A DNA stretch of 64,000 nucleotides from Aminobacter ciceronei. GTDB taxonomy: Bacteria > Pseudomonadota > Alphaproteobacteria > Rhizobiales > Rhizobiaceae. The notes beneath the pieces are model-generated. The model was not told the DNA's origin, made no database searches, and was given only the letters and a program-made list of their open reading frames with translations. The stretch is from assembly GCF_014138625.1 (NCBI RefSeq), contig NZ_JACJHY010000001.1, forward strand, positions 124,001-188,000, read 5' to 3'. The translations under genes were made by a program, and so were the position numbers. This document shows, one piece after another, positions 9,888-18,945 of the stretch (positions are counted from its first letter, which is position 1; each line of letters begins with the position of its first letter).

Positions 9888-11054
9888 TCAAACTCCGATG
9901 GCTGGTCTCCCCTGCTTGCTTCCGGCGCGCCAGGAAGCAAGCAGGCTCGCCGCTACGGCAATGGCCGCGAGGATGGCGCCTGTCCACGGCAAGGCCGCTG
10001 TGGAACCTCGATCGAGCGCCAGCCCGCCGATCGCGGTGCCAAGAGCCACGCCGACATGCATCGCCGACAGGTTGAGGCTGACGCCGGCTTCCGCGGTCTC
10101 AGGCCCCGCGCTGATCAGGAAGCTCTGCACCACGGGCGAGATCATCCAGCTGATGCAGGCCCAGACCATCATCAGGCCGAGGAACGCCATCGGCATGGAA
10201 GAGACGGCCGGAATGGCAAGCAGGACGGCCATATAGGCAAGCGGGACGACAAGGATCGCGGCACGCGGCGTGACGACGTCCGTCAGCCAGCCGCCGAGAT
10301 AGCCGCCGCTGACGCCGGCCACGCCAAAGGCCACGAAGATGGGTACGAGCGTGTCGTCGTCGAAGCCGACCGCGTCGACGGCATAAGGTACGAGATAGGC
10401 AAACAGGACGAAGTGACCACCTATCATCAGGATCGACACCAGCTGCCCGGACAAAAGCCGCAGCGACCCGACATGGCGACGATAGCCCGCCATGTCGCGC
10501 GGCCCTCTGCTTGAAACAGGCAGCAATAGCTGGCAGAGCGCAAGAATCGACAAGGCCAGCAACGCCAGCGCCAAGAACACGATGCGCCAGCCAAACAGGC
10601 TGCTGATCAACATTCCGGCGGGCACGCCCAGCACCATCGACCCGCTGATTCCCATGAAGATCAGGCCGATTGCCCGTCCGCGCCTGTCGGGCCCGGCGAG
10701 CTCGGTCGCCAGCATGGTGGCCACGAGACAGGCGGTCGCGCTTGCCGCTGCCATGGCGATGCGTGTTGCAAACAGCACCGCGATGCCAGGACTCAAGGCT
10801 GCAGCCAGATTGCTCAGAACGAACGCCGCCAAGGCGAAAACGAGGATCGTCCTGCGCTCCATGCACCGGGTCAGCACAAGCGCTGCCGGCGCGGCGAGCG
10901 CAAAGGTCAACGAAAAGACGGCCGTCAGCTGACCGGCAAGCCCAAGCGAAACGCCAAGGCCCAAGGCAACATCGGGAAGAATGCCGATGACGATGTTTTC
11001 GGCCGTGCCGGTGGCGAACGTCGCCAAAGCCAGGAGAAAGATGCGAGGGTCCAT
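9888..11054 (-). CDS. MFS transporter, AraJ/drug-efflux type
   Basis: Inner-membrane major facilitator superfamily protein (388 aa) with about 12 hydrophobic spans. It starts MDPRIFLLALATFATGTAENIVIGILPD, of which the TGTAENIVIGILP stretch is typical of the AraJ/YdhP arabinose or drug efflux group. The MERRTILVFAL segment after span 2 is the conserved MFS loop. The frame is open for 72 more codons upstream, but these are hydrophilic and unlike the family, so the ATG at 11054 is chosen. It is followed closely by the GlxA-type regulator and may be co-transcribed. The cargo is unknown. Confidence 0.87.
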   Translation of the reverse strand: MDPRIFLLALATFATGTAENIVIGILPDVALGLGVSLGLAGQLTAVFSLTFALAAPAALVLTRCMERRTILVFALAAFVLSNLAAALSPGIAVLFATRIAMAAASATACLVATMLATELAGPDRRGRAIGLIFMGISGSMVLGVPAGMLISSLFGWRIVFLALALLALSILALCQLLLPVSSRGPRDMAGYRRHVGSLRLLSGQLVSILMIGGHFVLFAYLVPYAVDAVGFDDDTLVPIFVAFGVAGVSGGYLGGWLTDVVTPRAAILVVPLAYMAVLLAIPAVSSMPMAFLGLMMVWACISWMISPVVQSFLISAGPETAEAGVSLNLSAMHVGVALGTAIGGLALDRGSTAALPWTGAILAAIAVAASLLASWRAGSKQGRPAIGV

Positions 11055-11259
11055 ATTCTGCCTTCCGAGACATGGCCGCACCATGCCGGGAAGGAAACAA
11101 CTGTCCCGACACAGCACGTGCTTGTCGGGTTTCGAGGCTGAGCTTCGGTTATCCCTCTGCGAAGTTGATACCACGCGACCGCACCAGAGTGGAAGAGTGG
11201 CTTCGCGGCTGGTCGCCAAACTCAGCCAGTTCTGCGGGAGAAGAGTTCCAAACGGCTGG

Positions 11260-11655
11260 CTACGCCTCAAGAATTCTCAGCATTGCCTCGCGTTCATTGT
11301 CATCAACCTCCCCATCAATGATGTCGCCGATCTCATCGAGCCGCCCGATGACTTCCACGATCAAATTTTCGTCGAGTGCATCGTACTCGATATCGATTGG
11401 GCGCACTGCGCCACGGACACCACCGGCGATGTAGCCACGCCGGGCAAATGAAGCCCACTGCTGGACAACATCGGCACTGCAATGACCGCTGCGCCATGAC
11501 TTCAGCACCTTTGCCAAGGCTGGTCGCGCGATGGTTAGTTGAGGCAGCCTAGCAGCCGCATCGAGCAGATCAGCGTGGCTGGCTGCCTTGAGAACAGGGA
11601 TTCCGCTTAGGTCGCCTGCCACTATGGCCGTAATCGTCATTTCCAGAGTCTTCAT
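11260..11655 (-). CDS. Hypothetical protein, 131 aa
   Basis: I do not recognise this protein. It starts MKTLEMTITAIVAGDLSGIP and reads as a soluble alpha-helical protein with no signal peptide or membrane span. The central part is moderately basic (LAKVLKSWRSGHC) and the C-terminus is strongly acidic (LDENLIVEVIGRLDEIGDIIDGE). Codon use looks like real coding sequence and the frame has no competing frame of similar quality. It stands alone between the MFS gene and the DUF930 gene on the same strand, with no strong ribosome-binding site. The acidic tail would fit a protein-binding or immunity-type role, but that is only a guess. Confidence 0.6.
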   Translation of the reverse strand: MKTLEMTITAIVAGDLSGIPVLKAASHADLLDAAARLPQLTIARPALAKVLKSWRSGHCSADVVQQWASFARRGYIAGGVRGAVRPIDIEYDALDENLIVEVIGRLDEIGDIIDGEVDDNEREAMLRILEA

Positions 11656-11707
11656 TTCGAACCGCCGTTACTCAAGGCCAGTATCGGGAACCGTTTTCCG
11701 GCAAGGC

Positions 11708-12835
11708 CTAGTCGTTTGCCGGGAGCCCCAGCCGCGCCCACTCACCGGGCGGGATCGTCGCTCCGACGCGGAAGGACAAGGACCGGATCGTTGTCGCCTC
11801 GGCATCGACCTCGCATCGGAAGCTCAAGGCGTGCCATGCCGTGCGCGTGCGGAAGGCCGCCTCCGGAACGTCGAGCACATTGCCGCGCCTGAGCGGGACG
11901 AGAGGCACAAGGTCGGGAGAATAGGAAGCGTCGACCAGTCGCCGTTGCAGCGCGCTGGCGCAGAGTTGGGCGGCCCGCTTGTCGCGAGGCAAGCCGGCCA
12001 TCGCCGTCGTGCTCAGTGCAGCACCGGTAGCGCCTTGCGATTGCGGCCTTCGAACCCCCGGCAATCCCGAAAAGGGCTGCGAGGCGGCAGCGTTCGCATT
12101 GCCGGAGGCTGGGGCCCTGGCCTTGCCGCTTCCAGGTTTATGGATCTGCGCAAGACTGGGTTTCGACGTATTGGCGGGCCTGGGCTCAGGCGCCGTGGCC
12201 ATGGCGGGCAGCGCGATCTCGCCGTCAGCGCCGATGGCGCCCAACGGCGCTGGCTCCGACGCTGCCTGCGTGTCGGCACCCTCCGTCAGTCCCTCCTGCT
12301 TGTCTGCTTCCTGCTTGCCATTGTCCTGGTTTGGAGCTGGCTCGCTCTCCGCGTCCTGAACCGCCCCGAAATCCTTTGCAGCCGCCGCCTGCTTTGCGGC
12401 GTCATCGGCTGCATCGGGCCGTTCCTCGGAAGGCGCCTTCACAGTCTCGTCCTTTGCCGGGGACGGCGCGGTGTCCTGCACGCTGCCGCTCTCCGGAGAC
12501 TTGCCGGAACCGGCATCCTTGTCTCCGAACCTGAAGACAGGCTTCAGCACCTCGATTTGCGCCGGCTTGGTCGGCGATGTCTCCGGCGCCGGCGACCGCT
12601 TCGGCTCCGCAGGCTTTTCGGCTTCGGCCTTCGCGGGAGGCGGAGGAGCCGGTTTCGGCTTCGGCTGTGCTGGCGGCGGCACGAGAGTGACGTTTACCGC
12701 CTCCTCCTGCTGCTGTTCAGGAAGCCTCGGCTGACTGTAGGCCAGCATCACCGCGATCAGAAACCCATGCAGAATCAGCGATGCGGGCCAGGCCCACAGC
12801 AAATCCCGACGCAGGTTTCTTGCCTCATCCGACAT
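11708..12835 (-). CDS. DUF930 domain protein, TonB-like architecture
   Basis: Protein of 375 aa anchored in the inner membrane by one N-terminal span (PASLILHGFLIAVMLAY) that follows a short basic cytoplasmic part. A long Pro/Ala/Lys/Glu-rich region follows (PPPAQPKPKPAPPPPAKAEA), as in TonB or TolA. The C-terminal part (LCASALQRRLVDASYSPDLVP through SFRCEVDAEATTIRSLSFRVG) matches the DUF930 domain known from rhizobia. The ATG at 12835 (MSDEARNLRR) is chosen over an in-frame start 12 codons upstream. No ExbB/ExbD genes are nearby. The family has no established function. Confidence 0.83.
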   Translation of the reverse strand: MSDEARNLRRDLLWAWPASLILHGFLIAVMLAYSQPRLPEQQQEEAVNVTLVPPPAQPKPKPAPPPPAKAEAEKPAEPKRSPAPETSPTKPAQIEVLKPVFRFGDKDAGSGKSPESGSVQDTAPSPAKDETVKAPSEERPDAADDAAKQAAAAKDFGAVQDAESEPAPNQDNGKQEADKQEGLTEGADTQAASEPAPLGAIGADGEIALPAMATAPEPRPANTSKPSLAQIHKPGSGKARAPASGNANAAASQPFSGLPGVRRPQSQGATGAALSTTAMAGLPRDKRAAQLCASALQRRLVDASYSPDLVPLVPLRRGNVLDVPEAAFRTRTAWHALSFRCEVDAEATTIRSLSFRVGATIPPGEWARLGLPAND

Positions 12836-13178
12836 GCCGAGCGATGTGCAGTGAAATATTGGCGGCATCAAGCATGATCGTCGGCATCACGCAAAATAAT
12901 GGCTGGACTCCCCGGGTAAGAAAGTGCTTGACGCGGGGACCATTCGTTGCAGTCGCGTTGGCAGATCTGTCTCGATGGGATTGCCGGCTTGGCCATCAGC
13001 TGCTTGACGCGGTCCGCGAATACACGCCATCTCTGATGTCAGCCAGTCGCATGACGGTTGGCTCGCCTTGCCGTGCGGATATTTGCGCACTCGTCCCCAT
13101 CGGCATGAGACGACCATTGGCCGCGACGTCCAGCAGTCGCCAACCAACCCTTTTGCGCCGACCCGCACGACTGAAAAA
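12836..13178. other. Gene-free stretch between DUF930 and hisN-like genes
   Basis: This stretch has no convincing gene. Reading frames of up to about 94 codons exist on both strands but show no family motif and no ribosome-binding site. It is the downstream region of the HisN-like operon and the upstream region of the DUF930 gene, so it should hold the DUF930 promoter. The sequence could be decayed coding DNA, which I cannot identify. Confidence 0.5.
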
Positions 13179-13967
13179 TCAATCGCGACAAAGGATCTGC
13201 AAAGCGGCCCGGTGGAGCTCGGCGTTCGCCGCCATCAGCACCGTGGCGTAGTTTCGGGCATTCCGGAGCGGCTGCCCTTGCCAGTCGGTGACGAGGCCGC
13301 CAGCGGCCTGCACGATGGGCATTTGCGGGAGGATGTCGTAGTCGAAAACATCGCTTTCGACGAGGAGATCGATGCCGCCGAGCGCCAGTAGTCCGGCAGC
13401 ATAGCAGTCGTGCGACAGCCGGGTGAAGCGGACGCTGGCGGCAAGCGCCGAGAACCGATCATGGCGTGGCCGGTCGAACTGTTCGAGCGCCGAGGTGTAG
13501 AGGATCGCCTGATCGAGTGCGGTTCTTTCGCTGGTGCGGATCGGTTTTCCGCCGAGGGTCGCGACACCTGCCGCCCCGACCCAGCGTTCTCCCGTGATCG
13601 GCTGGTTGATGATGCCGAGCACCGGCTCGCCGTGATGGAGCAGTGCGATCTGCGTGCCGAAGGCGAGCGAACCGGAGACGAAGGATTTCGTGCCGTCGAT
13701 CGGATCAAGCACCCAGACCCACTCGGCATCGGTGCGGCAGGCGCCGAGCTCCTCGCCCCTGATGCCGTGATCTGGGAACTCTCTTTCGATCATTCGCCGC
13801 ATCGCGGCTTCGGCGTCCCGGTCGGCAATGGTGACGGGGCTGGCATCGGCCTTGGCGTCGATGGCGATGGGTTGGCGGAAATGCGGTCGGATCACTTGGG
13901 CAGCGGCATCCGCCATCGTATGGGCGAGCGCCAGGTACGCCGGGGGGCAGGCAGGGCCCTGGTTCAT
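13179..13967 (-). CDS. HisN-type histidinol-phosphatase / inositol monophosphatase family
   Basis: Mg2+-dependent phosphomonoesterase (262 aa) of the inositol monophosphatase fold. The metal-binding motifs are visible: GEE (in HGIRGEELG), DPIDGTKSF, and the C-terminal VESDVFDYDILPQMPIVQAAGG block. DPIDGTKSF is the version seen in HisN (histidinol phosphatase). The gene is the last of the ABC operon and its ATG overlaps the stop of the TIM-barrel gene (ATGA). That position suggests a phosphatase acting on the imported compound rather than on histidinol, although a HisN role cannot be excluded because no other his genes are in view. Confidence 0.85.
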   Translation of the reverse strand: MNQGPACPPAYLALAHTMADAAAQVIRPHFRQPIAIDAKADASPVTIADRDAEAAMRRMIEREFPDHGIRGEELGACRTDAEWVWVLDPIDGTKSFVSGSLAFGTQIALLHHGEPVLGIINQPITGERWVGAAGVATLGGKPIRTSERTALDQAILYTSALEQFDRPRHDRFSALAASVRFTRLSHDCYAAGLLALGGIDLLVESDVFDYDILPQMPIVQAAGGLVTDWQGQPLRNARNYATVLMAANAELHRAALQILCRD

Positions 13968-14995
13968 TGTGGCATCCTTTCAGCTTCGGTGGCGATCTCA
14001 TCCAGCATCGCCCTGACGGTTTCGACCTGCCGGTGGGCAGCGTGGACCTCCCGTTGCAACCGCTCTGCAAGCTGGCTGGTCCCAATGTCGGTGAAGCTGG
14101 CTGAACGAGCGGGGATGAAAGGATCGGCCTCCTCAGCGGCGAAACGCAGGGCGGGAGCGAAATAGCCCTCTTCTTCCTCCAGCCCGAAGGCCAGGACCTG
14201 CGGACGGTCATCGCCAAGTAGAAGCAAGTCGACGAACATCGCCTGCATCGGCAGGTGCCCGCCGCCCGACTGACAGGCGAGATGCGCCCAGCCGCCACGA
14301 TCAGGCATGACGAGACAATCCTTGACGTGAACCTCGGTGACATGGGGCGACTGTGCGTCGAGCGCCGGCAGCGGCATTTCATAGGCATTGATCATGTTGC
14401 CGAAATCGAACAGCAGGCTGAGGCGAGGATTGGCCACGGCCTCCAGGATGTCGATCAGCTCATCCGACTTGAGGTCTTCATGCTGCTCGAGCGTAAAACG
14501 CAGCTTCCCTTCGGGGTCGAGGGCGGTCAACCGGCGAAGGTCTGCGATCGTCCAGGCGACGATGTCGGAAACGCGGCCCTCATAGCGCGGATAGCAGCGC
14601 AACGAGGTGGCACCGGTGGCAAGAGCGATCCGCACCGCATCCGCCAGCCCGGCCGCATCTGTCGTGCTGGTCTCGACATGCAGCTCCAGCCCAAGATCGC
14701 TCACCGCCGTTCCGTAGGCACGCAGCGCCGCGTCGGCCATTCGGGCAAGACTTGCGCCTTCGCCATCCTCAACATGGACCTTCACGCCGAAAAGCCGCTG
14801 CTTCCTAGCGAATTCGGCAAGATGCAGCGGCGTCATGCCGCCGAAGCGCATGTTAAGATGAAAGGCATAGGCATGGGCGAAGAGCGGCGCGCTCCTTGCT
14901 CGTGCGGCGAGCCGGGTCCGGCTGTGCGCCGGAAGTTGCGCGATGCGCGCGCGCCAGTCGGCGGACGGCGCCGTGTCCCAAGGCATGTCGATCAA
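13964..14995 (-). CDS. TIM-barrel protein, xylose-isomerase-like / sugar phosphate isomerase family
   Basis: Soluble protein of about 343 aa with features of the AP-endonuclease-2/xylose isomerase-like barrel. These include VKVHVEDGEGAS, LELHVETSTTDAAG, the strand LSLLFDFGNMINAYE and the metal-site-like VTEVHVKDC. Such proteins usually isomerise or epimerise sugars, sugar phosphates or inositol derivatives. The start is uncertain: a TTG at 14995 has GGAGGA nine bases upstream, an ATG lies at 14986, and the frame is open to 15094 inside the ATPase gene. The stop overlaps the phosphatase start. Together with the phosphatase it points to processing of an imported sugar or polyol phosphate. Confidence 0.78.
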   Translation of the reverse strand: MIDMPWDTAPSADWRARIAQLPAHSRTRLAARARSAPLFAHAYAFHLNMRFGGMTPLHLAEFARKQRLFGVKVHVEDGEGASLARMADAALRAYGTAVSDLGLELHVETSTTDAAGLADAVRIALATGATSLRCYPRYEGRVSDIVAWTIADLRRLTALDPEGKLRFTLEQHEDLKSDELIDILEAVANPRLSLLFDFGNMINAYEMPLPALDAQSPHVTEVHVKDCLVMPDRGGWAHLACQSGGGHLPMQAMFVDLLLLGDDRPQVLAFGLEEEEGYFAPALRFAAEEADPFIPARSASFTDIGTSQLAERLQREVHAAHRQVETVRAMLDEIATEAERMPQ

Positions 14996-15038
14996 TATGC
15001 CAGCTCCTCCGCTGGTGATTTCAAAGCTTCGAGCCCCA

Positions 15039-16097
15039 TCAGGCGGCGAGTACCAGAAGGTCGCGATGCGACATGCTGATATCGACCGGCGCACCGATCA
15101 AAGGTGGCAGCCTGTCGGCCTGATTGAACGTGTCGAGCGCGATGGAACCGCCGCCTTCCACCGAGACGCGGACACGGATCACGGGCCCAAGGAAATGCAC
15201 TTCGGCGATCCGCCCCGGCAGGACGATGTCGCCTCCCCCGCGCCCGAGCGTCACCGTCTCAGGCCGCAGCGCCAGGCTGATGCGCTCCCCGGCTCTGCCC
15301 GGCGATGCTCTGTCCAGTGTCACCGGCACACCGGCCAAGCGGATGTGGCCAGCCGCGGCGTCGACCAGATCGGCATCGATGAGGTTCAGCGTGCCGACGA
15401 ATTCGGCAACAAAGCGCGTCGCCGGCCGGTTGTAGATCTCGAACGGCGTACCGATCTGGTCCGCAACGCCCTGATGCATGACAACGACGCGGTCCGACAT
15501 CGACAGCGCCTCCTCCTGGTCATGGGTCACGAAGATCGTGGTGATGCCGAGGTCGCGCTGGATACGGCGGATTTCGTCGCGCAGGCTGACGCGAATCTTC
15601 GCATCGAGCGCCGACAGCGGCTCGTCGAGCAACAGCACCTCAGGCCGCGGCGCGAGCGCGCGGGCGAGCGCCACGCGCTGCTGCTGGCCGCCGGAGAGCT
15701 GGAAAGGATAGCGGCTGCCGAGTTGTGGCAGGCCGATCAGCTCCAGCATTTCGGCAACCCGCCGTGCGATCTCCGCTTTGCCTTGGCCGGCCACCTTGAG
15801 GCCGAAGCCGACGTTCTCCGCCACCGTCAGGTTCGGGAAGAGTGCATAGGACTGAAACACCATGCCGATCTTGCGCCGGTTTGCGGGCAGAGCGGTGACG
15901 TCGCGTCCGTCGATGCTGACGGCGCCCGACGTCGGCGCCTCGAAGCCGCCGACCATGCGCAGCACGGTGGTCTTGCCACAGCCGGAGGGCCCCAAGAAGG
16001 ACACGAACTCGCCCTTGTCGATGCCGAGGGTGAAATCCTTCACGACGCGATGCGCGCCGAAGGACTTTTGCAGATGGCGAATGTCGAGAAAGGACAC
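15039..16097 (-). CDS. ABC transporter ATP-binding protein, PotA/FbpC-like
   Basis: ATPase subunit (352 aa) of a Fbp/Pot-type importer. Walker A is GPSGCGKTT, the Q-loop FQSYALFPNLTV, the signature LSGGQQQR, and Walker B VLLLDEPLSALD, followed by the H-loop THDQEEAL. The C-terminal 110 residues form the TOBE regulatory domain (RISLALRPETVTLG). This family serves polyamine, Fe(III), thiamine, 2-aminoethylphosphonate and hexose-phosphate importers. It begins two bases after the second permease ends, so translation should be coupled. Confidence 0.93.
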   Translation of the reverse strand: MSFLDIRHLQKSFGAHRVVKDFTLGIDKGEFVSFLGPSGCGKTTVLRMVGGFEAPTSGAVSIDGRDVTALPANRRKIGMVFQSYALFPNLTVAENVGFGLKVAGQGKAEIARRVAEMLELIGLPQLGSRYPFQLSGGQQQRVALARALAPRPEVLLLDEPLSALDAKIRVSLRDEIRRIQRDLGITTIFVTHDQEEALSMSDRVVVMHQGVADQIGTPFEIYNRPATRFVAEFVGTLNLIDADLVDAAAGHIRLAGVPVTLDRASPGRAGERISLALRPETVTLGRGGGDIVLPGRIAEVHFLGPVIRVRVSVEGGGSIALDTFNQADRLPPLIGAPVDISMSHRDLLVLAA

Positions 16098-16099
16098 GG

Positions 16100-16888
16100 T
16101 CAGCGCCTCGCTGTCGAGAATTTGGAAAAGCGGGTGAAAAGCTGGATCAGCCCCATGCAGGCCCAGGTGATCGCGAAGGCGACGACGGCGAGCGCCGAGG
16201 GCTCATAGGCCCGGTTGCCGCCCATCCAGACCATGTAGGGGCCGAAGGAATTGACGTTGAGCAAGGCAGCGAAGACGTACTCGCCGATGACGATGGCGAA
16301 GGTCAAGAAGGCCCCTGACAGAACCGAGACGAAGACGTTCGGCAGGATGACGACCGCAAGGATGCGCGCCCAGCCGGCACCGAGCGACTGCGCGGCCTCG
16401 GTGAGACTGGCGATGTCGATGGTGCGCAGGCCCGTGTCCACCGAGCGGTACATGTAGGGCAGCGACAGCACCGCATAGCCACAGAGCAGCAGGATGTTCG
16501 TGCCCCACCAACTCCCCGTCAGTGGCAGCACGGACGAGGTGTTGTAGATGCGGATGTAGCCGAAGACGATGACGATGGGCGGGATGACCAGCGGCAGCAG
16601 CGTGATGAATTCGATGGCCGGCCGAAGACCAGGAAAGCGGAGACGCACGAAATAGGCGGTGGGCACGACGAGCAGGATGCCGAGGATGATGGTCAGCAAG
16701 GCCAGCGCGACCGAGTAGCCGAAAGTCTGCTGGAACTGGGGATCGGCGAGCACGACGCGATACGCTTGGAACGAATAGACGCCACGCTGCATGCGCATGG
16801 AGAAGTCGAACATGCCGACGAGCGGAAGCAGGAAATAGAGCCCGCCTAACGCGACGGCGAGCCAGGACCACAGCTGTCTTCCCGTCAT
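16100..16888 (-). CDS. ABC transporter permease, PotC/FbpB2-like
   Basis: Membrane subunit (262 aa) with about six spans. It starts MTGRQLWSWLAVALGGLYFLLPLVGMF, and has the coupling loop IDIASLTEAAQSLGAGWARI and the C-terminal LLNVNSFGPYMVWMGG. The frame is open for another 106 codons upstream but this part lies over the other permease in a different frame. The ATG at 16888 overlaps that permease's stop (ATGA). It should pair with the neighbouring permease to form a heterodimeric channel. Confidence 0.9.
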   Translation of the reverse strand: MTGRQLWSWLAVALGGLYFLLPLVGMFDFSMRMQRGVYSFQAYRVVLADPQFQQTFGYSVALALLTIILGILLVVPTAYFVRLRFPGLRPAIEFITLLPLVIPPIVIVFGYIRIYNTSSVLPLTGSWWGTNILLLCGYAVLSLPYMYRSVDTGLRTIDIASLTEAAQSLGAGWARILAVVILPNVFVSVLSGAFLTFAIVIGEYVFAALLNVNSFGPYMVWMGGNRAYEPSALAVVAFAITWACMGLIQLFTRFSKFSTARR

Positions 16889-17769
16889 TTGAGCCACCTT
16901 TCGGCACGCATGCGCAGGAGGATGTAGATGCAGTTGGCGATGGCCGTCAGCACGATCATGGCAAAGGCGATGGCGTAGCCGAGGTGGGGATCGTTGAGCA
17001 CGTCGCCGCGGATCTGCGCGAAGAGCACGATGGGCGCGATCGATAGCGAGGAACCTGTCAGCGCAATGGCGGTGGCGACTGCTCCAAAGGCATTGGCGAA
17101 GAGCAGCGCCAGCGTGCCGAGCAGCGAGGGCCACAGCACCGGCAGCGCCACCATCCGCCAATATTGCGCACCGGAAGCCCCGAGGCTCTCCGCCGCCTCC
17201 CGCCACTCACGCCTTAGCCCTTCCAGCGCCGGCGTGATGATCAGCACCATCAACGGGATCTGGAAATAGAGATAGGTGAGCGCGAGGCCGAGGAAGGAAA
17301 CGACGTTGAAGCCGCTGCCATAGAGATTGATGCCGAACCAGTGGCGCAGCAGCATGGTGACGAAGCCAAGGCGTCCGAGCGTCGCGATGAAGGCGAAGGC
17401 AAGCGGTACACCAGCGAAATTGGAGGCGACGCCGGAAAAGGTGAGGATGGCATTGCGCAACGGGCGCGGCAGGCCGCCGAGGGTGATAGCCGCTGCGATG
17501 AGGAAGCCGAACAGACAGCCAAGCACCGCCGTCAGCAGGCTGAGCTCGATCGAGATCCAGAAAGCCGACAGGATGGAGGGCGAGAGCAGCTTTCCGAGGT
17601 TCTCCAGCGTGACCTGCCCCTGCGGGTTGCGGAAGGCGCCGACCACGATATTGAGTGTCGGCAAGATCAGGAACAGCAGGGCGAAGAGGAAGAATGGGGC
17701 AACCCCGAACCAGCTGAGCACCTGCCTCGGCTGCCGCGCCGATGGCAGGGATAGGGTTATTGTCGTCAT
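16885..17769 (-). CDS. ABC transporter permease, PotB-like
   Basis: First membrane subunit (294 aa) of the Fbp/Pot-type importer. It has a hydrophilic N-terminus and then a span from FGVAPFFLFALLFLILPTLN. The coupling loop REAAESLGASGAQYWRMVALP is the classic permease EAA motif. The ATG at 17769 (MTTITLSLPS) has GGAG upstream and is preferred over in-frame codons further up. It follows the binding-protein gene after a gap that contains a strong hairpin. Confidence 0.9.
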   Translation of the reverse strand: MTTITLSLPSARQPRQVLSWFGVAPFFLFALLFLILPTLNIVVGAFRNPQGQVTLENLGKLLSPSILSAFWISIELSLLTAVLGCLFGFLIAAAITLGGLPRPLRNAILTFSGVASNFAGVPLAFAFIATLGRLGFVTMLLRHWFGINLYGSGFNVVSFLGLALTYLYFQIPLMVLIITPALEGLRREWREAAESLGASGAQYWRMVALPVLWPSLLGTLALLFANAFGAVATAIALTGSSLSIAPIVLFAQIRGDVLNDPHLGYAIAFAMIVLTAIANCIYILLRMRAERWLK

Positions 17770-17798
17770 CCGATTGCTCCCAACGGGCGCGATGGCCG

Positions 17799-17821
17799 AA
17801 GGCCTGCCGTGAGCAGGCCTT
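17799..17821 (-). other. Intercistronic hairpin after SBP gene
   Basis: AAGGCCTGC (17799-17807) and GCAGGCCTT (17813-17821) form a perfect 9-bp stem with a 5-base loop between the binding-protein stop (17839) and the permease start (17769). No clear T-run follows on the minus strand. It probably raises the binding-protein level relative to the permeases. Confidence 0.65.
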
Positions 17822-17838
17822 CCCACAGTGTGCGCGGC

Positions 17839-18945
17839 TTACTTGATGTTGGCGCCGACGACCTTGTCCCATCCGCCGGTGATGGCGGTCTTGTTGGCGT
17901 CCAGCTCTTCGACAGCCGGAAAGATCGCCTTTTCGTAGGCTTCGGCCGGCGGCAGCTTGTCGAGCAGTTCTTGCGGAAACTTTCCGGCCTTCAGCATGGC
18001 GGCGAAGCGCGCCGGGTGGCAGTAACCTTTCAGCCAGCCGGTCTGGCCTTCGTCGGAGTAGAGATATTCCATCCAGAGTTTTGCCGCGTTCGGATGGGGC
18101 GCATAGGCGGAGATCGCCTGGACATAGACGCCGGCCACAACGCCGCTCTTGGGCACGACGACGTCCATCGGCGGATTGCCGTTCAGCGCGTCGCGCCAGG
18201 CAAGCAGGTTGTAGTCCCAGGCAGCGACGATCGGCGTCTGGCCCTGCGCGATCGTGCCGGCCTTGCCGAGCACCGGAACGAAGTTGCCGGCCTTGTTCAG
18301 CTCGGCAAAGAGCTCCAGTCCCTTGGAGCCGGATTCGGCGCCGGGCTTGGCACCACGCGAGATGCCGGCTGACATCAGTGCCAGGATCGCCTGCGCCGAG
18401 GAACGCGGATCGCCGGTGAGCGCCACGGCACCGGAATATTCAGGCTTGGAAAGATCCGACCAGTCAGCCGGCGCCGTCGCCAGCAGGTCCTTGTTCACGC
18501 CAAAGGCCATGACGCCGTAATAGTCGCCATACCAGTAGCCGTCCGCATCCTTGATGTTGTCGGGGATCTCGTCCCAGGTGGCCACCTTGTGGGGCTGGAG
18601 CAAGCCCTCCTTGGCAGCGGCCGGCGCAAAGGCGAGGCCGAGATCGACGACGTCGGGGGCCTGCGAGCCGGTGTTGCCCTTGTTGGCGCGGATCGCTTCC
18701 AATTCATCGGCCGTACCGGCATCGGGGTTCAGTTCGTTGACCGTGATACCAGGATATTTCGCCTTGAAGCTGGCGATGACCTCACCGTAGTTGCACCAGT
18801 CATGCGGCAGGGCGATGACCGTCAGCGTGCCCTCCTTGGTGGCGGCGTCGACGAGGTCCTGCACCGGCTCTGCCCGAACAACTGTCGGCAAAGCCGCCGC
18901 GAGGGCGAGCGCGGACACGAATGCGCGCGAGATGAAGCGGTTCAT
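17839..18945 (-). CDS. ABC transporter substrate-binding protein, PotD/Fbp-like
   Basis: Periplasmic binding protein (368 aa) with a Sec signal peptide (MNRFISRAFVSALALAAALP then VVRA). Features such as ASFKAKYPGITVNELNPDAGTADELE, GYWYGDYYGVMAFGVNKD and the YLYSDEGQ segment match the type 2 periplasmic binding fold of Fbp/PotD-like proteins. The ATG at 18945 has AGGAGG just before it; in-frame codons upstream code for unlikely arginine/glycine-rich sequence. It heads the operon SBP-permease-permease-ATPase-TIM barrel-phosphatase and is transcribed away from a MocR regulator. Confidence 0.92.
   Translation of the reverse strand: MNRFISRAFVSALALAAALPTVVRAEPVQDLVDAATKEGTLTVIALPHDWCNYGEVIASFKAKYPGITVNELNPDAGTADELEAIRANKGNTGSQAPDVVDLGLAFAPAAAKEGLLQPHKVATWDEIPDNIKDADGYWYGDYYGVMAFGVNKDLLATAPADWSDLSKPEYSGAVALTGDPRSSAQAILALMSAGISRGAKPGAESGSKGLELFAELNKAGNFVPVLGKAGTIAQGQTPIVAAWDYNLLAWRDALNGNPPMDVVVPKSGVVAGVYVQAISAYAPHPNAAKLWMEYLYSDEGQTGWLKGYCHPARFAAMLKAGKFPQELLDKLPPAEAYEKAIFPAVEELDANKTAITGGWDKVVGANIK

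Noticed and set aside
12887-13168. 93-codon minus-strand frame in the hisN/DUF930 gap, considered as a transposase piece
   Set aside because: I could not match it to any transposase family, it has no ribosome-binding site, and no inverted repeats flank it.
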